Assembly: GCA_028532985.1 (NCBI GenBank) | Contig: JANCIK010000009.1 | Span: 434,001 to 498,000 of the forward strand | Source of the DNA: Stropharia rugosoannulata | Lineage: Eukaryota > Basidiomycota > Agaricomycetes > Agaricales > Strophariaceae | DNA: 64,000 nucleotides | Direction: 5' to 3' | Shown: in pieces, positions 1 through 10,027 of the stretch | Layout: every line of letters starts with the position of its first letter | How positions within the stretch are numbered: the stretch's first letter is position 1 | Made by a program: the position numbers and the translations under genes | Notes under the pieces: generated by a model | What the model saw: the letters and a program-made list of their open reading frames with translations, nothing else | Told to the model about the DNA's origin: nothing | The model's database searches: none

Positions 1-371
1 GCAAGTGCAACCTGGTGTTGAGCCGCGTGGTCTGCAGGCAGCCCATGCGTCTGTGCATGCTCCGCCGACCCTTTGTGGCTGTCCGCAAGATCCTTGAGGG
101 TTTTCGCCTGGGCATCATGGGACTCTGCCTCCCTTAAATGCTGAGACATCGAATCTTTGTGGTGACCCGCTGCCACCAGACTGTGCGGGTTTTGCTCCGA
201 GTTCTCCATGTACTTCTCAGCGTGCTTCGCGTATGCACCGATGTGTGCCTTGGCTGCGTCCCTATGGGCTGTAGCCGCGGTGACGTGAGCCTGGTGGGCA
301 GTTTCGAGGTGTCCTGCGGCGGTCTCGTGTGCAGCCGTGTATGCGGGCAAATCGTTGCGTCTGACTAGCAT
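1..371 (-). CDS. Ala/His-rich protein, 3' part beyond window edge
   Basis: A minus-strand frame is open from an ATG at 371 to the window edge. It encodes a strongly Ala-, His-, Lys- and Glu-rich helical sequence with repeated AAH, HxEA and KAH patterns. Small alanine/histidine-rich proteins of this kind occur in fungi and bacteria, but I cannot name a function. Just upstream on the minus strand (about 391-420) is a pyrimidine-rich stretch ending TTCCACAG, so the true start may lie in an upstream exon rather than at 371. The composition is clearly non-random for this frame and differs from the flanking DNA. Translation initiation and the C-terminus cannot be judged here. Confidence 0.45.
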   Translation of the reverse strand, partial: MLVRRNDLPAYTAAHETAAGHLETAHQAHVTAATAHRDAAKAHIGAYAKHAEKYMENSEQNPHSLVAAGHHKDSMSQHLREAESHDAQAKTLKDLADSHKGSAEHAQTHGLPADHAAQHQVAL

Positions 372-1980
372 AGAGCCTCGGCTGCCGGCTGAACGCTGTG
401 GAACAAGTGAGTTAGGCTGGATTACATATGGGATGCCTAGATCGTACCGCAAATATCGCGCTGCCGCCACTTTGGATAGATGGTCGGGCGCAGACCGATG
501 CGGAAAGCACAGCTGCGGCGGTAAGAAATATACTAAGAACACGCATTGTTGTAGATTGTTTCGACCAGCGAAAAGACTGAGGAGGGTATGTAAAGTTGGG
601 CGGGTGAGCGCAGCTGCCTTTCCACCATTGAGATGGACTTGGTTTTATACATTTTTCTTCATGTGTGGGTACACAGCGGTAATTTATGCAACATCATGCA
701 AATCAGACCATCAAACACGAATGCAAGATGTTTATCTGATTAATAAGATCATCGTATCCATATATAGTTTTCGTCTTGCTCCCACCCTGTCAGTTCTGAT
801 TTTCGCTGTTTTTATAAACTATTAGTCGTACATGTGTTAATGATAATGATATGTCAGCTATTTGGAGACGCAAAGTTGATGCTGGTAGCTTCTGGAGACT
901 CTAGATATATTCAGTTTGGTGTCAACCCAGCTTAAATCACGCGTCGATCAACGGGAAGCGTACTGAAGAACCAGGAAGAAGTACTCCAACTCGTACGGCA
1001 CAGACCCTAGAGCAATCTCCATCATACCCATCCTGCGCATCCCCGCTCAGTAATCGGGCCTTATAATTTCCTTCCGCGCCCCTTGGTGCTCCAATAGCCT
1101 CCATCTTTTCCCATTCGTACCGACATGTAACGGCCGACACCCCCGACACTGTTCCACTCAATACACTCCATTAGACTCCAACTCATCCAAGAATTCACGC
1201 CTTCTCCTGTAGATCTGTATCAATAGCCTGTAAATAGAGGGGTATTGCTGCATGGCCGTTGGCCACAGGCCCACAACCTCCTATTCATCTCGCAAGTCGC
1301 ATAAATCGTGGCATATTCTAGAATATTCCCTCGTAATCCCGTCGATTTCTAGAAAATGTCCCACTGGGGGACTGCGAGTGATGAGTATATGGAGCTATGC
1401 AGTAACTTACAATGTGGATGGACACATAAATGTTCTGTCAAGACACAGTCAGGTCACCTGAGATTGTGGGGGAAACTATGATTTGTCGTTTTCAGGGACT
1501 AAAATTCATAAATCATGTTTTCTTTCACAGTCTCAGCAGGTCGCCTGAAGACCCTAGGTGCAAGTTATGTTTGAAGTATGTAATGTACGGTACAATGTTC
1601 TATTTTAAGCTGCCACCGCATAGCCGCGTCTCCGATTCGTCGCTCGACGCTCCCTCCATGCATGTCTCGCTACAGAGCAATGCCAAGCGCATCCATTGAT
1701 ATTGTTGCTACACAGTACTGGTGTACCATCACTAGTAAAAGAAGACACGAAGAGAGGGGTTGCGGCGTAATGAAAGCCGGTACAGCTAAGAGAAGACGTG
1801 ATTGCGAGGTGCGTACTGAACAGGAGGAGGGAGAAATGGAATGTCGTCCATAGAGTACTTGCACCTGGGATGTAGCGGAACCAACCCTGATACACTTTTA
1901 TCGAGGACTGGCTTGCTCGGAGCTCCCCATTACGTTGTTACCTCAATACATGACAAACATGGACATGAGTTAATTGAAGT
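372..1980. other. No supported gene; AT-rich intergenic DNA
   Basis: Only short open frames without recognisable domains occur here. A TATATATAG-like stretch near 758 lies upstream of nothing I can identify. I see no terminal repeats or RNA gene. Confidence 0.4.
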
Positions 1981-1984
1981 ATCA

Positions 1985-2120
1985 ATGGTATGCTACTTAT
2001 GACATGCGGTGATCTTACAGATCACCTGGAGGCTGACTACAGATTGGCCTTTGCTCTGTACCCTCCTGAACATACGTACAAGTTTGTCAGTTTAGACATT
2101 TGTATTAGGCAGCGAGGTGA
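1985..2120 (+). pseudogene. F-box protein 3' fragment
   Basis: The plus strand encodes a stretch beginning MTCGDLTDH and continuing to KFVSLDI. It matches, at DNA and protein level, the 3' end of the F-box gene at 14.6-16.9 kb (MTCSDLRDH near 16830, then a KFVNIDM-like remnant just after that gene's stop). The rest of an F-box gene is absent upstream, so this is a detached C-terminal piece, not a working gene. The tail here is longer than that of the 16.9-kb copy, which ends early at a TAG, so this fragment may preserve the ancestral C-terminus. Confidence 0.5.
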
Positions 2121-2189
2121 GAGTTGGATTATTTCAGATGCATTAGCAGGGAGACAGCGGACATACATTCAAAAGGTTGGGAAAAAGAG

Positions 2190-3230
2190 GAAGTTGGCCA
2201 TCAGATCCAGTTCCAGGAGAGTTTCCAGTGTAAAGCAAAACAAGGCCGAAGCTTAATTATCAAAGGGAGTGGCATGCAATTAATTTTCTCTTTGTTGTGC
2301 AGGAGAAAGCTTTTGAAGCAGCCATGGGCACATGCCATAGCCACTCAAGAAACTGCTAATAGATATATAATACAAAATGCGCTCAGGAAAGCCACGCCCC
2401 TCCCCAATTTCAATTCGACCATCCTGAGATATCACATAAACGCAATGGCCATGCCATATTGGACTGTGACTTTACTCTACATCTGCAGTACCTGCAACTG
2501 CTATATGCAATGGCCTCGAAAACTGTGTCACTGTCGCATTCAGTACGACAATGCCCTGTGTAGTAGTACACATATAGAGTGGGTCTACTTGGTGCATGAA
2601 TTAAGTTCGCTTTTATGGGATGTTAGATAATGTAGAGTAGTATTCACCAGAGTCAAGTCAACTTGAGGCTAACCATTCCACAGTGTATGGTTATGACAAT
2701 CTGGTGAAGGCCCTAGCAAAGGGCGCTTATGGAAGAACAACAGTACCACCGACTACACAATCAGTCCAGGATAGCTATGTACGACAGAATATGCAAGTAA
2801 ACAGCGAGTTAATTGCGGTAGTTCCGGTAATTTGTTCACTCATTAGACTCTGTAAATCCCTTCAATGGACAATCTCGTCTACGAAGACGAGAACCAATGC
2901 AGAATGAGATCTGCACTGCCCGCTAATGTGGTTCCTAGCAACCAATTCAGCGGTCATGCTTTTGGAGGGGCGAAAGTCCCGCTGAAGCGCAAAGAACAGG
3001 GGTAATATGTTCTACGCTCCCGTCGTTGAAGACTAGAAGGCTAACATGGAGTAGTTACATCTGGCTCAGACAACACACTTGGCTTGAGCATACAGGAGCT
3101 GGGGCCCACGTTCCTGATGTGTCAGGTACCTGAGCCTGATTTTCATTGCTTTGCGCTTGGCGGGCACCTCACGAAGCGCGTCTAGTCGGAAAGAAACAAG
3201 TATCCAGATATAATTACAAGGTTTGAATGA
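2190..3230 (+). repeat. Decayed duplicate of the 45.2-47.0 kb gene region
   Basis: This stretch aligns by eye, in order and orientation, with 45236-47020. Shared landmarks are the AAGCTTA..TCAAAGGGAGT block, the open frame with CxxC and MQWPRK, the frame with GAYGRTTVPPT, the GCGCAAAG.ACAGGGGT block and a final ATCCAGAT block. The copy here is shorter, with several deletions, and its frames are interrupted, so it is the degenerate partner. The residual open frame near 2442-2630 corresponds to the 61-codon frame at 45523. Confidence 0.7.
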
Positions 3231-3477
3231 AACCTGTGCTCACCGTGATATGGAAAAGTGCTGAGATGAAGGCGAGGTAAGGATCTTCCTCAATTGATGG
3301 ACCGCATGTTTATAAGACTTCGGAGTTTCAACTAGCACTGCTCCCGTGTAACATATCTTCGGCCGAAGGTCAACAAACACTGTGTCGCATTGGGAGTCGC
3401 AGACAAGTGATTTATCTAGTAATATATTGTCTGATCTTCTATAGGCGGTGAAAGTTTACCTCCTCTTCAGAGTGCCG

Positions 3478-4700
3478 TGATCTATTTTCGGAGGGACGGA
3501 CGATCCCGCCCGGCGAAGAGACGGCCAACAAAAGACTGAGCAGCACAGCCACGTCTGTCGTGTTTTCGTTAAGTACCTCCTCTATGTAGGAACCAATGAA
3601 CGAACTGATGCTTATCGTGTTTGCAATTTGAACAACGATCAGTGACTAACACGTCCGCATCGATACCTAGGGATCAAAAGCAATGGAATGAGCGGAAGCC
3701 GAGGCTCCCGACGTGTCTCGCGAGGACAATAAATAGCGAACAGCAACCAAAAACGAGCGCGACTGCGGTTGGGAAGAGGGAAGAAAAATCGACGGGAACA
3801 TGTCACTTTGAAGCGTATGGAGTTCCCGCACAGTTGATCAAGCTTACTGGTCCTTTGGCTCTGGCGAAGGGGTTTATGGATTTGGTACATGTTTTTGTGT
3901 CCTATGCTTCAGGCTGGGCTTACCCTTCTCTTTCCCCATATCTCAGGTGCAGGTTCCACTATGTGCTGCTGCAGCAGCTTGCGAGAGGGAGAGATTATCC
4001 GGATTCGTGTGTCTCACCCCCATCCTGCACCTGCACATGTCCTGTTCCAGTTCCCTAGCTCGACCTTGAATTAGTAGGCTCCTTGCAGCAGGTCAATCCC
4101 CTACCTTTTCGGCGCACACAGAATGACCACATTCTCCGATCATACCCCTCTCCACCCTCCCCACAACCAGCCCTTGACCATACCAACCTCCAATGCTGTC
4201 TCCGGCTTGTACCCTTTCCCCGGTACTTCCCCTGCAAATACCTCCAAACTACCATTATTCCTACTCCATCTCTTGATTCCACCCTGCTTGCCCATCCGAG
4301 GCTCGTGTTCCTTGCTGTCCCTTCTCCGCGTCTCCCTTTCCGCTCCCCATTTGAAGGACTCTACATGTGGAATTTGTCGGGGGACGCGTGTTTCTGCATC
4401 CCCGAACACGTACATTGCCGGCCGGGGCTCCCGTTCTCTACTCTGTTTGTTGATACTGTCAATACTCCTTCTCACTGCATATCCCAGCCGCTCTTTTCCG
4501 TTAGTCATTTGAAGGACTCCGAGCATATATTGTTCACTGCGGCTTGCACTCTCTACTCTACTCTGTTTGCTAATACTGTCAACGCTCCCTAGGCTCGCTG
4601 CATCTCCCACCCGCTCTACTTTTTCTCCCCCTCGGAGTCGCTTCCCGCAGTGTACAGCTCTACAACACGCATCATGTACATCCAAAAATACTGTGATTAT
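3478..4700 (+). repeat. C/T-rich dispersed repeat, copy A
   Basis: It opens with a GATCTATTTTCGG block, then CACAGCCACGTCTGTCGT, then an ACGAGCGCGACTGCGGTTGGGAAG-like block near 3758. The same ordered blocks recur near 49567, 52719, 54940, 58333 and 60812. The downstream part (3900-4700) is pyrimidine-rich on the plus strand. Long open frames here are compositional and I do not call them genes. Confidence 0.55.
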
Positions 4701-5829
4701 TTGTACCACAAATATTCTCGCCTTCGTGGGATTGATGGAATGACCTTAACTAACCTGGCTGGTAGCTGGCCTTCCCGTTTTTCCTGTTGACGAAGATATG
4801 TAGTCCATGAGGCTGGACGTTGCATTGTTGTCGGCAAGATGTAGATCCCATGGAACGCTCAGACCGTACTCAAATTCGAATTACAGCCAATGTACAATTG
4901 TAACATAGATGAATGGTATGTTTACAGATTCCATTTCCAAAGGCCTCCCACTCATCTATAGTGAAACATCTCCTACGTTGACCTATTTCGGTTCACGTCA
5001 ATTCATCCCATATTGCATGCTCGGCCAGTTTCAGTCTCTTTGGGACGAGTAGTAGGTACGTACATGCAGGTGTGACTACGGCGACCCATACAAGATGCGG
5101 AAGTAGATGCGGACGAGCCACATGCTCTCCGGCACGTAAGGCCTTGGGAAAATATATCTTCGGTGCTATGCTATGTTTGGTGCAGAGAGTTGCCGATGTA
5201 TTGACAAAGACATAGTATGGATTTGGACCTGCGACAAAGAATAGATCATGAATGCACCGTTCCCATGTCCTAAGTACTGTCAGTTGTGGCACAAGTGAGT
5301 GAGCTGATATACGAGCTTTCCTTCTTAAAACGCACCAGATATATCGCATTATTCATTTTGTCCCCCCTTCTAGCCTGTGTTTGCCTAGACTAGTCTGACT
5401 AGAGCCGTTCTGGTTGTTCTTCCCATGCGATACGATCAGTTTTATATCAAAGAGCAGAAGCAGCCAGCAGCCAGGCCTATGCATACCGGATAGCATGAAC
5501 CTCACTTATTTGGACATTGTCCTCGTATGTACAATGGGCTCACTCGGCACGACGTGCAGCACTACTGCAGTGTTGATTTGCACCAATTCCGCGGTGCCTC
5601 TAATTATAAATGTCGAAGCACTGCAACTCATCCCAGTGGTGTAATCAAAGCTTCAAAGGTTTTCAAAATGGAATGATGCAGAGACTATGATTCAGATGGA
5701 CCCAGGTAAGTCATACATAGACCGTGAAGCCAACCTGAACCTGTCAATAAAACCAAGCACTGTTCATCTAGAGGTACTTTCACCGCACAACCCCTTCCAT
5801 ACTACATCAGCTCTCTAGACAAGCTAGGC
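4700..5829. other. No supported gene
   Basis: Short open frames on both strands have no recognisable motif. The last 150 bases lie upstream of the F-box gene and hold no clear TATA box. Confidence 0.35.
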
Positions 5830-7610
5830 ATGCCCAACCTCCCAAATGAGCTTATCGAGGCCATTATCGAAGCGCTGCTCGATGGAACCCGGGCCCCAGA
5901 TGAATTTCCCAAGGAGAAGCTACTTTATCTGTCTACGACTGCCCTCATTTCTCACCGCTGGCGCCAGGCTACAAACGCGCGCCGCTTTGCATTTGTGAAG
6001 CTAACATGCATGATACCCCGCGTCTTTGATGGAGTAGCAAGAATCTCGAGGTTTGCAGAACTGATCAGATCAAGCTGGGACATTGCCCACATCATTCGGA
6101 AACTTAGCCTTGACTTTGATGCTGCGACATTTGAAGAGGCCCGCTTTCCCTGCCTGCAGACTCGTGAAGAGAGAGACTCCCGAGCCAGGATTAAAAGCGA
6201 CCTTATCACGATCCTCAACTCCATATTTCTTGACGACAATTACGAGGGCCCATGCTACTCTCTGACCCTTGGGATGTCACATTTATCGGATAAATCAATC
6301 TCATGGAAGCTCATGGACAAGGAAATTGTTGACGCAGTGATGTACTTCTGCATGCGTCCACGTCTGAGCTCTTTGGAGCTTTTAGATATGCGGAAAGTTC
6401 CACGAGCTTTCTACTCCTCCTCAAATCTTACAAAATTGGACGTGACAAATGTGTCTTTCAATGCTCAGATATTGCCACATCTTGATAGACCATTCCAGCG
6501 TCTATCATTCCTCGCTTTTGATACAGGATCCATCTTCGTTGAAGCACTTCGTTCACTTTCGGAGCCACCACCTTCACTTGCAGAGATCGAACTCCTGTTT
6601 ACAGTCAACGGAGATAGTGCATCAGCATACTGCTGCATTCAGTTTCTCCGTACTACATTAAACACTCTTTCCCTCCAATTTTATTGTGCAGGTGAGTTAT
6701 TCTGACCGAATATGTAAAGGCCAATGCTAACATAACCTGTTATGTAATTCACAGCTTTCTTTATAAGACCCAAACCAATTACCGTCAAGCTCACTTCAAG
6801 ACTCCTTTAGCCATCTTACAGAGCTCTCTCTAGTCTTCAAATTTTATATGGCCGCGTTACCGGATATCGACCTTCCAAATGACTTCCCCAATCCCCTAAA
6901 ATGTGTATTATTGTTCCTACTATCCAACTGCATCCAGCAACTAGATATAGGGATAGATGTTACAGTTGCATCTTTCGAAGACGACTACAATTGCAACTCA
7001 GAATTCATGCCTGACTGTCTAGATGAGCTATATGACCAACTTTCCGACACACCTCTGGCAGACTATCTATTGAGTGCAGCCCCTCTACTGCCCCACTCTA
7101 TCAATCAGGAACCGCACGTCAACATTGTTTTGAACCTCGATCTAAGAAAGGTCATATCTGAGGAAGATCTCTCAGACGACAAAGACTTTGACATATGGAG
7201 GAACTCTGACGCGATTGTGCTCCCCGACCACGTCTGTCAGAAATATTGCGAGTATCTACATCAGAAGTACTCGCGCCTTTATAGGATAAAAGGGGTTACT
7301 TTCTCAATCCGACTGCTTCCTGAGGTACGTGCCTGGGGCACAGACGTATAACCGAGACTCTGATAGTAGTTTACGGGATGAGCTCAGTTTGTAAGTTAAT
7401 TATTCGTTTCGTTTATCCATTAATTATTTAATTATGAGAGCCGGGAAACGACTGCATGTTGAACGTTTGAATTTGAAATTTGATGGCCTTGTATGGGAAG
7501 GTAACTGCACATTTATTCCCACGGTGCGCGACTTATTGATGGCACTGCTGCACGCGACTCAAAGTGACGGGACAGTGCTTGTTTCACTATATCCTGGGTG
7601 TTTAGAGTAG
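5830..7610 (+). CDS. F-box / LRR-like protein
   Basis: F-box proteins bind Skp1 and recruit substrates to SCF ubiquitin ligases; Agaricomycetes have large divergent families. Residues 1-50 (LPNELIEAIIEALLDG, then LISHRWRQATNARRF) fit an F-box and the rest is leucine-rich. Best model: exons 5830-6691, 6768-7324, 7344-7390 and 7439-7610, about 545 aa. Intron 1 (6692-6767) is GTGAGT..TATAAG and intron 3 (7391-7438) is GTAAGT..ATGAG. The second gap is only 19 nt, GTACGT..CACAG. Without removing it the frame ends at 7351, although clear coding sequence resumes in another frame. Either this is an ultra-short intron or the gene has a one-base frameshift. The stop at 7608 is followed by AATAAA at 7612. 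A partial inverted copy of the last exon lies at 8171-8239. Confidence 0.75.
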
Positions 7611-7619
7611 AAATAAAGT

Positions 7620-8000
7620 ATATGTAGGTATTTGTATTGTATTAATAGTAAATATTACTGGAGTTTATGGTTATCAATCCCCTTGAGAGGCATACAAGGC
7701 GAGTTTTTCCTGCTTTTTTGTACTTACAACTGCACTAAGCCGTCCAATATCACTCATTAATGACAGCATATGAGTACACAACGAAGCTATATATCTTCTC
7801 CTTTTTGCTCAAATACTTTCAATTCAATCCATGGGGACTTAGGCACATATTCCTGTCAAATTTCAGTAGTAGTTTCCTTCTAAAACATAAATGTAGTTCC
7901 CCATATTACAGTAGAATCTGTGTATTCATACTGTATGTACCACACATATACTGTTATTATTCATAAAGAGACATACAATGGTGCATTTGAAAATGACCAC
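7620..8000. other. AT-rich intergenic DNA, no gene
   Basis: AT-rich sequence downstream of the F-box poly(A) signal. No coding or repeat signal is recognised. Confidence 0.4.
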
Positions 8001-8007
8001 TTGGTTT

Positions 8008-8212
8008 GAGTCGCGCGCGGCAGTCCTTCAGAGAGTCGCGCGCGGCGGGCATGTCGTGGGAATATTTCGGCAAATTCCATCATATGTACAAAATGTCACA
8101 GAGTACATGATGAGCAGTAAATATAGACTCCTCTGGGAGGGAGCAGTCAAAATAATATTCTGCCGAACCCGTTGAGTCGCGCGCGGCGGTGCCATCAATA
8201 AGTCGCGCGCCG
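8008..8212 (+). repeat. Repeated GAGTCGCGCGCGGC motif
   Basis: GAGTCGCGCGCGGC occurs exactly at 8008-8021, 8033-8046 and 8174-8187, with a fourth related AGTCGCGCGCCG at 8201-8212. The surrounding DNA is AT-rich, so the cluster stands out. Around it, GGGAATATTTCGGC and a roughly complementary AATATTCTGCCGAACCC suggest a degenerate inverted arrangement. Confidence 0.6.
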
Positions 8213-8239
8213 TGGGAATAAATGTGCAGTTACCTTCTC
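8171..8239 (-). repeat. Inverted duplicate of the F-box last exon
   Basis: The reverse complement matches 7497-7562 (coding EGNCTFIPTVRDLLMA) with four differences in about 66 bases. All four are transitions in which this copy has CG and the F-box gene has TG or CA. The match ends abruptly at both sides. Confidence 0.75.
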
Positions 8240-8604
8240 TTTGCATATCACTGTCATCATGCATACGGCAGGTAGGATGTCCACAGGACATCTACCTTTG
8301 GAGCTTGCTCAGTTTGAACTGAGTTTAAGGTAATGTTGTCTCCTTATCACTGCATTTGTCATCAGGTAATCATTTACATGTTATTCTGGTTGGTAGATGC
8401 TAGAGCGGGGTGGGCGAAAGCGCGGAGCGCTTCCCGACCCGAGGAGCGATTCCGACCCCGGGGGGCAAGGCAAGCTGCGGTACCCAACTTCTAGGAGTAC
8501 GACGACGCAACACATGAGCCTTGTTACCCGTGTATTAGGAGGCGGACTCGGTGAAGGCAGCGGATCATGGCTTACCTGCCAGTGAGTGCCGTTGTTATTG
8601 TAGA

Positions 8605-10027
8605 TTAACGACGACCACTCAGGACGGCTCTCGAAGTGGGCAGGATGTATTTTGAAAATGCCTCATGAATGCCCGGATCTGCCTGAATAAACGGTGTCAT
8701 GATCTGGGCATGCTTTCTCAGGTACCGAAGAAAGGCATCACTGCTCCAACGACCCATGACTTTCATTGCCTCGAAGGGCATCCCGCGCAACAGGTAGAAA
8801 AGGGTTGCCCCTATGCGGATGCCGTGTCCTTGCAGGGGATCCAACCCGGCTACTCGAGCCGCCATAGCCAGCCGTTTTATGAAGTGTGGTTTAGTGAGTG
8901 GACGGAGCTGTCCTTTGTGTCGGTATGCAAAAAGGTGCTGGGTTCGAGATGGACTATTGACCTTCAGGTGATTGCTCATTGCTTCGTACGGGTCTGTGGC
9001 TCCAGGTTGCCGGCTCCAGAAGACATCTTCGCCTTCGATGGGTGCTGCTTTGGTTTTCGGAATGTGTAAGGTAGCTACTTCACTGCCATCTGTATTAGTA
9101 CTGAACTTGAGATTTTCTAGGGTGACATGTGCTGAAGATGAGAAGACGTCGAGGCACGGCACTGTGAACTCCCCTACCCGAGCTGCTGCGTAGAAGGAGG
9201 TGGTCAAGCATGCAAAAACGGCTGCATCTAGGGGATCGCTGAGGTTAAGGTGTTCCTTTATCGCTGTTATGAAGTCTGTGGTATAAGGCTGCTGCTTCTT
9301 CCGTTTCGAAGATACTGGCACTAGTTTTGTTGCGCCTTTCAAGATTGCATCGAGCTCTCTCTTATCCATGGTCCATGGTACTCCATGCAGTATGTGCCAT
9401 GCCCGTATGCCCATTACATAGTTCGTGACCGCTGCTCCAGAATATACTCCGGCTAGGTCTGATGCAAAAGCTTCGACGAGCATCTTATCGGCTGGTGCTC
9501 GCTGTTCTTCTGATATCGCACGAGCATCACAGAAGACGTGGAATGCTAAGAGACCTGAGCTATAAGAAGTATGTGTTGATTCTTCCCAAGATGCTGATGT
9601 TACAATGAAGATTCGTTCTATGTCTGCATCGGATAGGTTTATTTCTTTTCCATTGCTATCATGAGCCTGTCGCAATAGCCATGGTTTCCACAAACGGAGT
9701 CAGTCTCGCGCTAGGCAGTGCGGCCGGAGTGGGGAGGGGTCTGGGTTTAGGTGTGTGCTATATGTGGTAGGTTTGCCTCGTACTGATGTTCTACTTTTGT
9801 TCGCAGATGCAGAAGAGACGCTGGCTGAAGAGAATGTAGGTGTTTCGGAATGGGATTGTTTTATTTTGTGGGGTAAGTGCTGATTATTCTTGCTACTCTC
9901 TGCTATTGGACTTGTTGATGATGATTTTCGCAGTATGTGTTGGTCAGTCTGTGTCTCTCTTCTCCGCTTTCTCGTCAATGTGTGAGAGCTTTTCTGGAGA
10001 AGCTCTGCTTGTAGCCTGCTCGTTGCA
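8605..10027 (-). pseudogene. Tyrosine recombinase of DIRS element, one nonsense codon
   Basis: The recombinase would integrate the circular DNA intermediate. The core frame 9699-8605 carries the expected catalytic pattern: Arg in AARVGEF, His-x-x-Arg in HGIRIG, and the tyrosine in SSDAFLRYLR. No ATG begins this frame; its first codons are LRLWKPW. Directly upstream in the same frame lies TGA (9702-9700), preceded by a further open stretch ending LRPHCLARD. Reading the TGA as CGA joins LARD and LRLW through an arginine, giving a continuous frame at least to the end of the RNase H ORF at 10027. I conclude the TGA is a CpG-decay nonsense mutation. How the recombinase is expressed relative to RT (its own ATG, splicing or fusion) is unresolved. 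Confidence 0.75.

Noticed and set aside
4083..4709. Overlapping open frames on both strands
   Set aside because: Repeat-associated pyrimidine-rich DNA; no domain.
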